Of a stretch of 64,000 bases of DNA, positions 47,844-59,807 are shown piece after piece. Position numbers and translations under genes: made by a program. Positions within the stretch are counted from its first letter, which is position 1. Every line of letters begins with the position of its first letter. This stretch comes from Lasioglossum baleicum (Eukaryota; Arthropoda; Insecta; Hymenoptera; Halictidae), in NCBI RefSeq assembly GCF_051020765.1, contig NC_134942.1, forward strand, positions 3,720,001 through 3,784,000, given 5' to 3'. Under the pieces are notes generated by a model. The model ran no database searches, was not told where the DNA came from, and was given only the letters and a program-made list of their open reading frames with translations.

Positions 47844-50800
47844 CTACATACAATTCATCTGATTGGACTTCAGATACTTGTAGAGACTCGTACAGCTAAT
47901 CTTCTGCAATTTACCTTTTCTTCTGTTTACCAGAGAGAGAGGTGGATGGAATTCTGTTTTGAGCACCTTCTTCATTAAATTTACACTTCTAATTATTTCA
48001 TTCTCATATTGTTCGTTCGTCCCCCTGTTGTTAACAAGCTGCTTGTCCGACGGTGTAGGCTGTAAGAAAAAGTTGCGAAGAGAAATTTGCATTACCAACC
48101 TGCATTGCAAACACTCACCTCAAAAACGAGGTAGAAGGAAAGATGCTGTTTGACACCTTCGATTGCATGGCCAAGATTCTCCACAAGCTTGTGCATCATG
48201 GCCCAAATTGCAAGATACATTTCTTCGCTGGTCCAATCAGATTTCACGATAATATACATGATTGGGTGAAGCTACTCACGGGAAGTAAACGGTGTTAAAG
48301 CACGTGATGTATTCATCTCTACTGATAAATGATTTTTCCAGCACAGGAAGAAATAGATCATCTACTCTACCTACCTGCATTTCTGGATAGATACCTAAAA
48401 GAACTACACTCTGGTACATCTGCTTAGCCAGTGGCAAATCTATGCGAACCAACGAGGAGATCAGTGCACGATACGTGATCGGATACAGTGTGCAATCGTA
48501 ATTATCAATCAGCTTTGCAATGTCGATAATTAACTCATGATCATTTCTTAATAATAACGACGACACCAGCTTATTCGCTAGGTACGACAAATCTAAAAGA
48601 AGCAACAGACGTTCGGTTCATTCTACATGTAATTAACGATACACAGGAACTACAGTGACTCCCACTAATATTCGGACACTCTTAAAAACACCGTAGCTTT
48701 TCAAATATTGGACTATGCGATTTGAACTTTTTTGGAAAGCTAGAGCAATTAGTTTACTACAGGATGTGAAAAGAAATTTTTTCAAAAATTGCATTTGACC
48801 GGAATTGTAGAGGAAATACTAAATGTTGCATTTTACAACTTTTTTATGCGGGCCTATGTTGAAATTTTGAAAAATATGTTTTGTAGATCTGTGTGGGTTA
48901 TACGCATTGTGAAAGTTTCATCGAAATCGGTCGATGTGGGGAAAAATGACAGTCATTGAAAGATGTAAGAATAAGAATTCTTAGATTTACTGCTGTTATA
49001 GGCCGAAAAAATCGTGAAAATCTGCAATTTTTACCATCTTTAAACGCTTGTAGCTCATTGCAACGTCGACCGATTTTGACGAAATTTTCAGGATATGTTT
49101 AATTGAAACAGATTTACAAAACGTATTTTTTTAAATTTTCGATATAGGCCCACATAAAAAAGTTGTAAAATGGATCTTTTAGTATTTTCTCTACAATTCC
49201 GACCAATTGCAATTTTCGACAAAATTTCTTTTCACATCCTGTAGTGAACTAAGTACTCTAGCTTCCGAAAAAAGTTTGAATCGTATAGTCCAATATTAAA
49301 AAGATTATCGCGTTTTTTAGAGCGTCCGAATATTAATGGGAGTCACTGTACGTGTAATTAACGATTACATCTAGTTCCGTTTAATCTTATTGGTCGAAGT
49401 TGTTCCTTCGCCACCCCAATGCACATAGTATCAAGTTATTACATATGAAATGTCCGAGTTTTAACAATGACATTGAACAAATGCAATTTTGTTTTGCAAA
49501 ATTGAAGTTTCTCGATTGTATCACGGTAAAAATAAGATATTATGGTCATTCACAAGATTGTTGTCTTGATTTTGTAGTTCCTTTTTACCATCAACGACTA
49601 GTAAGTTAATTAATCAACATATTTTGACCAAAAATCGCATAAAAGTTAATTTTTCCAGACATGTAAAAGGAATGCACGACAGTCGCGTTGGTTGACGTTT
49701 AAATAAACTTCATTTAAAGGTAAAATTGTACATCTAGTGCACCGAGCAAATTGTAAATTGTACACCGAGTAAGCAAAGTAAATTGTACACCGCGAGCTAT
49801 AAAAGCAACAGGCACGTGGTTGCCTTATAAAAATGACAAGAATTAAGTTATTTAGACTTCGCGCGGTCCTTATTATAAGTATTCCTTGATCGAAACGTTT
49901 TAGAAGAGTCGCATTCTAAAATCGGATATTTCATGTGCAACAACCCAATAGATACAATTAACTCTCTTACCTATTGGATAAAAATTGCTGCTTTGATCTA
50001 CGATCAACAACTCGAACAGAGGGAAAGCATACTCCGGGGACGTGTCGCAAAACATGTCTAAAAGTATTGTCACTACTTGCGCTCTGATATCATCATCCTT
50101 CTCATTATTGCATACCTTCCACTTACCACGATATGTACAAAGAATATTAGTTTCTGGAAAAGACAGATTATGCCATATTGATCTAGGGGATGCAGAGTTG
50201 GTCCATAGTTTCCCAACATGGGGTCAATGTTGAATTTCTTCGGATTTAAAGATTATACAGCGCGCAGACATTTTTGTGAATGATGTTAGTTTGAAAAAGG
50301 AGACGCAGAAAAAGGACTCTGAAGCGAAAGGTTGGGAAACCATGGCGCACCTGGCGATTCTAAAAGAAATAAGGAGCCAACTCACGCTTGAGAAGGTTGA
50401 AAGCCTTCATGGGTTGTCGATTTGCTAAATAAATTTCGCAAAAGAGCATCGTGACTACCGCGTCAAATTTAAGGAAGGAATCGTGTAGAATGCCTTTCAT
50501 GCTGTTTAGTAATACAAGAGCTGCGACCCAGAGCTCCCTCTCAGCCAGATCGGCCAGGATGTATATCGTGACGTCGATTAGTATTTTGAAAAATGTCGCC
50601 GTCGCTCCGTCTTGGACTGTAACGTCCAAGAAAGAAAAAAAGAGAGAACGATGTTAGGCACGGCCTCAAATAAAAATTCAACGACTATTTCGAAAATTTC
50701 TTTTATTCGATGTTAATCGTAATACAAACGTGGAGATTAGAGGTGCTAAATCTACTAATATCATCAGTGAAAACTTACTATATCCAACGAAATTATAAAA

Positions 50801-53800
50801 TAATTACTCTTTATACTATGTACACCTAAGTTGTCTTACTAAAAGGATCTTAATAAAAATCTAAAACAAGCTAAGAAATAATCATATATATGTTTGTATA
50901 ATATATAATGTATAACGACTGTTGTATAAAATGTACCGAGTTATGCCATCTTGAAGCTATCGAAACAGAACCTATCTTAAAACTTTGGTACAAAAATAAA
51001 ATTTGAGAAAACGTCGAGCACAAAGTAGACGCTTGAAAACGTCACGTTGTGGGTGACCTAATGATCACGATGTTTCAGTGAATTATTTACCTGCAAGCGA
51101 AGCGAGTTTGCTCAAGTGACTCTGAGAATGCTCTACTGTTCTGTGCAGAACATTATAGCAAGCTCTGGTGAATGGAGACACATGTCTGCTTTGTGCCTCG
51201 TCCAGGATCTTTTTAACATGTCTATAGTCGTTGTGCTTCAGCCCCTCCTGAAGGCTATGAACATCTAAATAAAATTTCCAAAATCTGTCCCGGCTGCGCT
51301 CTGAGTACGGACTTGGAACATTATCTGGTGGAGCAAACGTGACCATTAAATCGATATGCTACAATGTATCTAATAAATAATAACACTATTCAAGTAAGTA
51401 CACTATAGTAAGTAGGATGCGTTCAGTAAGTAACTAGGAGTTAAAATTTGTAGAATGTGTTGCGATAGTTACCTATGGGATGCAACAGAGCTGAAGAATT
51501 TCCACCTTGCACATTATTGTTACTGTCAAAACAAACATCCTTCCACACTTTAGGCGATAAGTTATCAGTCTGCACCGTGTACGGTATAAGTTCCGGTTCA
51601 TTGAGTGGACTCGGTGAAGCAATTGTAACAGAAGTGGTTGCCACCTTTTCTTGTAGTCTCAAGTTCTCCTGTATCTGTCTACGTATACTATGAAACTGTA
51701 ATAATAATCTTTTATTGAACTGTCTGAGGGTCTCGTTATCGAGCTTATGTACGACATTTTCGTACACGTCCTCTATATGTTTTTGGGTCAGTATACACTC
51801 GACCAAGATAAGTTGGACAATATCTTCGTCCAGTTTGTCTATCCGCATGAACAGCGGTTTTAACGTGGGCCAGCCATCGCCAGATGCTAGATAATTTGCT
51901 AATATTTTCGATATACTTGTGAGAAACCGTGTGTCACTGTCGTCCACTATCATTACTAACTTATCAACGATTTGATTCACAGTGACTCCCCACGCGATCA
52001 ACCCTTTAATAGAATCGTAGACAAGTTCTGAGCTTATAATGTTCGAGGTGCAGAATTTTTTCAATAATTTTAAAATGCAGAAGAAGTCGCTCGTATCAGG
52101 ATCTTTGTATAAAATTCGTAACAATTGTTTGTAAAAAGACTCTAAAAATATTATGTGCCGCTGCTGTATCAAATTGTCCATCGCCTCGAAGAATAGTGTT
52201 TCATTCCTGTTGTACAGTAGCTTCAGAAATGGTGTAAACTATATATTTAAAAAAGTACAGATTATTAAATGAAATCAGACGACATTCATACAATACAGCT
52301 AGAATTGATTAGAGAGGTTTTACATACATTATGGTCAAAATGGCAACTGTTTACATAACAGACGCCCGTTGTTATCATCCTGTAACAGAAACCTCGAAAC
52401 AAGGTTAAAAGGTTTAAAGGTTCATTATGATTTTTTTTATGTACTGTTCTCGTGTTCGTCTGTGGGTTTAGGGACAGTCTCGCGATGAGGTCATTTTTGG
52501 CTGGTTGGACTTTTACTTCCATTAATGGAACTTTTTCGACTGGTTTTCTCGTTCGTTGACCTATTTCGATTGGTTTTCTCGTTCGTTGACCTATTTCGAT
52601 TGGTTTTCTCGTTCGTTGATCTATTTCGACTGGTTTTTCCCTTTGCGGAACTACTTCAACTGGTTTTTCCCTTTGCTGAACTATTTCGACTGGTTTTTCC
52701 CTTTGCAGAACTATTTCGACTGGTTTTTCCCTTCGCAGAACTATTTCGACTGGTTTTTCCCTTTGCAGAACTATTTCGACTGGTTTTTTCCTTTGCGGAA
52801 CTATTTGTGTGTTGCTATTATTGAAATAGTTAACATTGTATGCTTCATTAAACTCGAGAGCATTTTTTTTGTAATAATTATCGATCACTTTATTAGTCAT
52901 AGTATACTGCTTCTCCGTGACCAATGGAGCTTCTTTCGATCTCCGTGATTTAGGAGTTTCAGGAACATCGTATCTACAAACATCAATGTATTTGATTAAT
53001 AGTTAATCGTAACCTTGACTCAGTAGAAAGAACTTATTAATACTTACTCTTCAATAAGCATCGAATCTGCGAACAATGAGATGCAATCATCTTCGTCGCC
53101 CTGCGAAACACTGTTATTAAAGTGTCTACTCTCTGAAGAGGAAGAAGTATCTTCTGAAACTGGTATACGATGCCCTGTCGCTGCTTTTTGCTGTGAAAAT
53201 CTTGCATCTTCCCGTGCATTGCATTCTACTCTGTTGCTGTATCCGAAATTCTCGATCAAAGTCTGCCTTTCCATGCTGGAAACACCTTGTTCCTCGTTCT
53301 TTGATTGTGCAACTTGTACACCATTAGTTACGTTATCTCCTTCTGAAAACTCTACGCTTGGTCGAGGAACATCTGTACGTATCAGTTGAGGGATTTTTTC
53401 GTGATTCTTTAATTCTACAACTTTCTCGGTTTTATCAACTTCCTTGCTCGTGTCAACAGATGTGTTCACAGCTGCCAAACGCCTATGCCAATTGGTCCTA
53501 TCCAACTTTACCCTTTTCACATCTTGTCTACTGCTACTGCTCTCGCTGCGCAAACGTTTTTGGCTACGCAAACATGGCTGCTCATACTGACGATGCAATG
53601 CATCGTGTTCTACATTATTCTCTTCACTGATTTTATCTTTTACCTTTATACTTTTCTCAATATTTACTACGGTACTTTCTTTGGTTTGCTTATTCAGTTC
53701 ATTACTATGCGACATAACTGATGTTCCGGATGATTGGACAGTGTTGGTAGAAAAATTACTAAAATTTCTAGTAGACGCAGATAATGTATCGTCTGTATCT

Positions 53801-55745
53801 TCCTTTGTTGTACTTTTCCGAGTATGCGCTACACTACGCTTTTTGGTGTGCTTACTTAATTCATTGCTACTTGGCACAATAAATCTTTCAGAATACTGAC
53901 CAGTACTAGCAGAAGAATGAATAGAACTCCTAGTAGATATACATAACGTCTCTTCTGTATTGTCTGTTACCGTATTTTTCTGAGTATACGCTACAATACG
54001 TTTTTTGGTGAGTTTACTGAATTTATTACTACTTGGCACAATGAATTCTTCGGAAAACTGAACAGTGTCAGTAGAAGAATTAATACAATTCCTATTAGAT
54101 GTAGATAACTTATCCTTTGTATCTTCCATCATTGTACTTTTCTGAGTATGCGCCACAGTATTTTTTTTGGTGTGCTTGCTTAATTTATTACTTCTTGGCG
54201 AAATGAGTTTTTTTTGCAATTCTATTAGTTTTTTTTGCAATGTTCTTACATTTAATTCTTTGTTTACAGCAAAACCTGTTTTCGATATGTCCACAGTATC
54301 CGCCTCAGTGCTTGCAGAATCTGTGCGCCGAGTATATATATTCGTTCTCTTACGTGGTTTTACTGTATCATCTGCTGTTGTACTCGTATTACATTCCTGA
54401 GGTTTGGCTGTACTTTCATTTAAGTTGTCCTTTCGCAGGTGACTTGAATTATGAGCTACATTCATCGCATTCGAATTGTTATCATATGATGACGAGAAGA
54501 CTTCTTTGTTTCTATTGTCAGTAGTCAATGTATCATTTACAGAAAAATCTGTATCTGCCTCGGAGCTTGAAGAATCTGTGCTTATATATATTTTCCTTCT
54601 CTTACATGGTCTTATCGCATCATCTGCTGCTCTTTTCGTATTACATTCCTGAGGTTTGGCTACACTTTCATTTAAGTTGTTCTTCTGCAGGTGACCTGAA
54701 TTACGAGCTACATTAATCACATTTGAATTGTTATCATATAGTACAACCCTCTCCAAACAAATTTTTAAACTTCTTCTACTTTGTAATACTTCACGTTTGA
54801 CGTCGACTTCATGTTTCGTATCTACCTCTGTTCAGGCAATCGAAAAACAAAATAAGTTAAAAAATTTGTTTATCATTGGACCACGAATCTCTATGGAAAT
54901 TGTCATTCATCACAAGTATTTCACGAATTAGGGTGGATTTATAGTGGAGCAGGGAGGTGAGCTGTGCGGTAAAAAAAAAAAGAAAAACAAAGAAAATACA
55001 TATGTACTTTTTCATTAGTGTGTGTCAAAATGTTGTCACGAATGCTGGTTTCTTTTCACCGCGCCGCTATCATCGATGCTCGCAGCTCCACTATAAATCC
55101 ACACTTAGAGAAAGTAAAATGCAACGTTCTACTATAAACGCATGAAGGTTCAGAGTCTTGTCGTAAGCAAGGGAATTATGCTAAAGTTAATTTCAACAGT
55201 GAAAAAATAAAATAAGAATACTTACCTCCCGTTACTTCGTCCAAGTTAGACGTAGAATCACTTTGGTTAATATACTGAATAGATTTATGTTTAGACGAAG
55301 CATCTCTCTTCAAGTGTGCCGTCGATATTTGCGAAACATTTTCAGATACATTGGTAGTCGTAGAAAACTTGCTTGACCTGTAGTTAATCTTTTTCGCTGC
55401 AGTTTCAACTTGAAAATTATGTACCGACTCAAGATTTTTTTTCTCAACGCACGGTGATTGATGCGAAACATGATTTGTCGAGTGAACTAATTTCCTTGTG
55501 TCATTCGCGTCGCATATATTATTTACAGAATTCTTTGACGAAACTTGTAAACAATACGGGTGAGAAACGATCCTTGACATTGAACATCTTTCTAACATAA
55601 TAGTGAGTTGCCTACAGCCCAAGATGTTCTTATACTTCTCTTGCAAAGCGTGTGCATCATTGCACGTCAATTTTTTGATCTCTGAGCAAGTGTCTTTTCT
55701 ACGAATGTTTGTCTCTCGAGTACGAGAATTCTTCTTGTTCCCCAT
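47844..55745 (-). CDS. TOPAZ1-like protein (CCCH finger, helical repeats), 10 exons
   Basis: Exons (minus): 55745-55226, 54827-53048, 52973-52328, 52240-51473, 51324-51091, 50616-50386, 50153-49971, 48592-48375, 48271-48119 and 48059-47844. Splice phases agree throughout, apart from the start of exon 4. There an A5 run at 52203-52199 puts a TGA in frame. One extra base would fix it (1649 residues), or a GAG acceptor before 52184 would skip it (1630 residues). The length is close to vertebrate TOPAZ1 (about 1690). Residues 1-900 are polar, probably disordered and built of internal repeats. A CCCH-like finger follows (Cys963, Cys972, Cys977, His981; spacing 8-4-3). The last 660 residues are alpha-helical, with PPR-like pieces (RALISSLVRIDLPLAKQMYQ; SDWTSEEMYLAIWAM). 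TOPAZ1 is a germ-cell protein needed for mouse spermatogenesis. The assignment rests on order of parts, length and C-terminal motifs remembered for the family, so it should be tested. Confidence 0.75.
48653..49348. mobile_element. 696 bp Tc1/mariner-type MITE (family C) in a TOPAZ1-like intron
   Basis: Left CAGTGACTCCCACTAATATT and right AATATTAATGGGAGTCACTG are inverted, with arms of about 170-190 bp (left GGATGTGAAAAGAAATTTTT, right AAATTTCTTTTCACATCC). TA on both sides (48651-48652 and 49349-49350) fits Tc1/mariner. GTAATTAACGAT also occurs on both flanks (near 48628 and 49353). It lies between exons 7 and 8. Relatives are fragments at 18238-18253, 23920-24075, 41258-41350 and 59480-59600. 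Confidence 0.8.
52535..52804 (-). repeat. coding minisatellite, 9 copies of a 30 bp unit
   Basis: Lies in exon 3 of the TOPAZ1-like gene and encodes nine decapeptides (residues about 824-913) of the form IVLQREKPVE. The last three have drifted to IGQRTRKPIE/V. Units are 30 bp, so length changes stay in frame. The opposite strand is also open across the array because the unit has no stop in that frame. Confidence 0.9.
53640..54738 (-). repeat. two further in-frame coding repeats in the TOPAZ1-like exon 2
   Basis: Segment 54738-54487 (84 codons, beginning YDNNSNVINVARNSGHLQKN) is repeated imperfectly in 54486-54290 (YDNNSNAMNVAHNSSHLRKD). Downstream, a 54-codon unit (SNKLSKHTKKNTVAHTQKST) occurs four times, starting near 54196, 54032, 53869 and 53707, with the last most diverged. 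Both unit lengths keep the reading frame. Confidence 0.8.
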
Positions 55746-57530
55746 TTTCCCCTTATTATTAATTTGTGTCTACGCTAAAATAAATAATGTCTGAGTGACA
55801 AAATAAAGAATATCAATGCAGAATGATAATCGGAGAATGAACCGTACTCTGTTACATATAAAAATTAGTCAGGGCAGATACACAACAGAGTAAATGTGAA
55901 CGTAAAAACCGTTCTGAGTACATAATATATCGTGATACGTTAAATAGGTATAAAATACAGAAAAACTCGATAAAAACTGGAGAACGACTTATTCGATCAA
56001 GTAAAACCAAATCGAGATTTGTGGATCGTAAATAAATTGATTGCGTTAAATAATAATAAAGCTGCCGGTGATTCACTAGCAAAAAAACGAACCATACTTT
56101 CTCGAATTCCTTTCTCGATCATTGATCTCATTGATGAACGGTAACAGCAAAAAGCATGAGTTACGTAAATAAAAATACTTTGCAAAAATGATAAATCGAC
56201 TGTTAACTTTTTAAAACTACGTGAATGGTATCACTGCACGTGTCAGGAGAAAAACAATGGACACTCTACGGTAAAGATAAATACATACTACGTATTTAGA
56301 ATAATCTCACCGATCCTCGATCGTTAATCGCCGACGTTGTTATTGTTCCATCCAAGAGGCAAGAAACCGCGAAACACCATGTGCCCACAGAACCACCATG
56401 AACGTGGTTTTTACCGAAGGTATTCACGCAAAGACGTCAACCGTTCAATTTTTCAAAGGCTGATGAACGGTGTCACGTGTCAAGTAAATAAAATAATGGA
56501 TACGATCTTCGATCGTTAATCCTCGTCGATCTTATTGTTTGATTCGACTAAATAGTAAAAAGGCGTAAGGCACCATCAGCAAATGGTTGTTATCACTGTA
56601 AAAATTCGCGCGAAGTCATCGAGTTTGCACGCTAATGCGACACACCGCGAAAATATTCAAGCGTCGTGAGGAGGCGATCGAGAATCACAAGCGCCGGTAT
56701 CGATATATCGATTGTACAATTGGAAATTACTGTACTACGCAGCGTCGAAAATATGGCGACCCTACCCGCGACCCATCCGACGCTCCTGTTTGTTTTTAAA
56801 CAATTTCACTGGACAGAAGAACAGAATGACCGCAAAACCAATATGAGAAAATGAATCTGGGACGCCTGGTTTCAATTATGCATGAATTCACCCAAAAATG
56901 CAGCCAACCTGTTGCAGAATCTTCGATTCGAGTTTGGTAAGTACTGACGGTTACCCCACTCTTCTACGATTGTACATCGTTTGAAATTATTTTGAACTTA
57001 TCGAACTTCTATGCGTATCACTGAAAATAAGTTGAAATTAATAATGCAATTTATAAAATTATATTTATGCTAATAGGTATTTGAACTTACCATTAGCGTT
57101 GTTTTATGCTATTTTGCACTGTTAATTGTCAGCAACGGTTTTCTCAAACCCCCCTCCTCTCCTCTCCTAAATGACACCGTACAGATTAAAGCATACAAAT
57201 CAGGCTCGCGGGAGCGTTTGAGTTGTTGACACTTCGAACTCGAGAACTATAATGGCTAAAGTTTCCTGCCCGGTGCAGCGCAGCGTCTGGCGATCCTTTG
57301 ACTTTGACTGTTTACCTCGGACAGTGATTCTCAATTCTAAACCGGCTAAACAATCCTTCGAAAATAAACACAAACGATTTCTCAGAACCCTCTCTCTGCA
57401 AATGGCGGATTAGTCCCATGATATTCCAATTCGACCCACACTCCTGTTACGTCATACTTGCGGAATTATTTAATTGTAGAATAGATCGTTAATTTTACGA
57501 TAATAGAAAAATTAAAAAATATAGTACGCA
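55746..57530. other. spacer upstream of the TOPAZ1-like gene
   Basis: Should contain the TOPAZ1-like promoter (start codon at 55745, preceded by GGGGAAA in translation order). Several similar segments near 56215-56290 and 56430-56520 (both contain ACGGTRTCACTGCACGTGTC-like or GGTGTCACGTGTCAAG phrases and end near ATCCTCGATCGTTAATC) suggest a local duplication. No other gene is supported. Confidence 0.35.
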
Positions 57531-58330
57531 TGAATAATTTTTGATAGGACCTTCAGGTTTCTAGAATTATTTTAAAAATTATAATGAGCAATGCGAGCAC
57601 TTTTAGGCTTTTAAACTTATTTAAAAAATTATGATGAGCAATGCGAGCAGTGTTAGGGGCTTTTAGAATTATTTAAAAAATTATAACGAGCAATGCGAGC
57701 ACTGCTAAGCTTTTAGAATGATCAAAGAAATTAGAATTCTTGGCAAAAACGCCTTTAGGCTTTCAGAAAAATAGGAAAATTGTAATTTCCTACAAGAGCA
57801 CCTTCTTGTAGAATTATGTAGATAACTATAATTAGCAATGCGAGAACTTTTAGACGTTTAGAATGGCCAAGGAAATTTATAATTCTTGACAAAAGCGTGG
57901 ACTTCTAAAAAAATAGAAAAATTATAATTTCCCACAAGAGCACCTTCTTTTAGAATTATGTAAATAATTATAATGAACAATGCGAGCACTGTTAGGCTTT
58001 TAAAGTTATTTAAAAAATTATAATAAGCACTCTGGGCTTTTATAAATGGTCAAGGAAATTATAATTCTTGACAAAAGCGTGGACTTCTAAAAAAATAGAA
58101 AAATTATAATTTCCCACAAGAGCACCTTCTTTTAGAATTATTTAAAAAATTATAATGGGCAATGCGAGCACTGCTATGCTTCTAGAATGATCAAAGAAAT
58201 TAGAATTCTTGGCAAAAACAACCTTAGACTTTCAGAAAAAATAGGAAAATTGTAATTTCCCACAAGTGCACCTCTAGGCTTTCAGAATTATTTAGAAAAC
58301 AATAATGTTCGACGAAAGTTAGACTTGCAG
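57530..58330. repeat. tandem repeats with AATTATAATGAGCAATGCGAGC core
   Basis: The core ATAATGAGCAATGCGAGCAC or a variant recurs near 57581, 57633, 57686, 57835, 57971 and 58153. A second motif (TTATAATTTCCCACAAGAGC) recurs near 57786, 57925, 58108 and 58253. The layout is a short unit of about 52 bp at the left that becomes a compound unit of about 140-185 bp to the right. Confidence 0.65.
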
Positions 58331-58528
58331 AGAGATTAGAGAAATTCTAATTTGCAAAAAGGAAGTCTCCTGCAGATTTCCAAACTCTTCTGTTGTTTAC
58401 GAGAGATCATAAATCTGTAGATTTTAGCAACGATTTGAAACGAGCGTTAATGCAAATATGTGCAATTCACTCGATGCCCCGAGCCTTCATTTTGTCGATC
58501 CTTTGTAACCGGAAAAAAATTGTAAATC

Positions 58529-58858
58529 TCAAGAGTTAGAGACACTGGTGAAAGCGAAGAGTGAAGAGTTTGCCAGGATGTGTCCAGCACATGCGGCCAC
58601 TCTGAGGGTGGTAGGTAGATTGTTTCGAATGGCCACTTGGAACGGAACGTTAGGGTTTTCGGGACACAATGCAACGGTACCGTTGGCGTACTGTGTCTGG
58701 TAAAAATCATTCGAACATCCGGGAACCATAAAACAATTCACTGGCCGTTGGACACACGTGCAGACATCGTTTACCGAGTGGACGTTTTCTTTTATGAGCG
58801 TTACCGGTCCACCGATCGTTAATTTGACCTGGCAACCTTCACTTTTCGTAGCGGTACT
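58529..58858 (-). CDS. orphan last exon of a cysteine-rich, secreted-looking protein (partial)
   Basis: After an acceptor with a pyrimidine-rich tract (TTTCTGTTCCATTCTTTTCG ... TATAG) the frame stays open for 109 codons to a TGA. It contains seven cysteines, including the cluster DVCTCVQRPVNCFMVPGCSN. Two N-glycosylation sequons (NGT, NSS) suggest secretion. An in-frame stop lies directly before the acceptor, so this cannot be a single-exon gene starting further up. I found no convincing first exon between here and the protease homologue at 59808. It could start in or beyond that gene, be an alternative 3' exon, or be a decayed gene copy. The family was not recognised. Confidence 0.45.
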   Translation of the reverse strand, partial: STATKSEGCQVKLTIGGPVTLIKENVHSVNDVCTCVQRPVNCFMVPGCSNDFYQTQYANGTVALCPENPNVPFQVAIRNNLPTTLRVAACAGHILANSSLFAFTSVSNS

Positions 58859-59092
58859 CTATACACATTTGCGAAAAGAATGGAACAGAAAGTGGTCAAG
58901 AGGGTTTTAAAGCTGCATAAACTCGCCCTAAAACCTTTCTTCTGTCTCTCCCTTGCCGTACATGCTGTACCTGGCTTTTTTCGGCTCGCCCCCATCAGCG
59001 ACAATAAATATTATAAAGTCAGAGCCATTTTCTCAGCGAAACAATAGGTGAACCGTAATCGTCAAAATGGATTTCAAAGATTAACTTTAGCA

Positions 59093-59325
59093 GGTAGACT
59101 CGTTTCCAGGATTGCAAGGGTGCGCTTTGCACCCTTGGGGTTTTCAATAGTCAAAAACGCTAGATAAAAGATCAATTTAGGCCGAAATTGCCCTCAAAAG
59201 TTTTACGTTTACGAGTTGTACATTTTCATTATTCGGCAGCCTAATTATTTTCATAAAGTTGCACCAGCTACATGCTACCGAATAATGCAAAAATATACCA
59301 AATAATGGAAAAGCGAGTCTACTCG
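59093..59325. mobile_element. MITE family T copy
   Basis: Left GGTAGACTCGTTTCCAGGAT and right GCGAGTCTACTCG are inverted, with the family's interior (AAGATCAATTTAGGCC, CTACCGAATAATGCAAAAAT). The TTAA flanks seen in the copy at 38270 are not preserved. Confidence 0.55.
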
Positions 59326-59479
59326 AACCTCTCTGATTTCATGATAGAATTGATTCTTTGGGTACAGTACACTGATTCGTTTACACGAGCAGTGCAATAA
59401 AGGTTGATCTCGGTAAATGCTGTTTTAAAATTCGTATATTAAAACCAAACTCCTGTCAGCCAATTTTGACACTGAGCTT

Positions 59480-59600
59480 TTTTATCTTCATTGCGATTCC
59501 GATCAATTGCAATTGTCTTAAAATTCTTTCCGTTCGTCATTTAATAAAATATAGCTTCCCAGAAAATCTCCAATTCTTTTTTAAAGAGTATCCGATCACT
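59480..59600. mobile_element. fragment of the family C element
   Basis: GCGATTCCGATCAATTGCAA, then AAATATAGCTTCCCAGAAAA and TTTTTTAAAGAGTATCCGAT follow the order of landmarks in the right arm of 48653-49348. The outer terminus is missing. Confidence 0.5.
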
Positions 59601-59807
59601 TACGCATTACCGTGTTGACGCATAAACTAACTTTTGAAGTGTTCACAAGGTGTGCGGCTAATAATTGCCCAATGGCTTCTAATTGGCCCGCGATTAAATT
59701 ACGTCTCGGTGATCAGAGATAGAGACGATTGAAGGCAAAGCATTGACTTGATCGGGATTTATCCGTTGTAGCGAACTTATAAAACGAGTCAGTCTATTCT
59801 CAATTTT

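Noticed and set aside
52525..52948. Plus-strand open frames rich in Phe/Leu repeats
   Set aside because: They are the opposite strand of the decapeptide minisatellite in the TOPAZ1-like exon 3. The 30 bp unit simply lacks stops on that side.
58819..59004. Minus-strand frame with a hydrophobic stretch before the orphan exon
   Set aside because: It is in a different frame from the cysteine-rich exon, ends in a stop within it, and the hydrophobic run coincides with the pyrimidine tract of the acceptor.
59560..59620. ATG plus GTAAGT donor as a possible first exon for the orphan gene
   Set aside because: Lies within a transposon fragment (59480-59600) and would encode only seven residues without a signal peptide.
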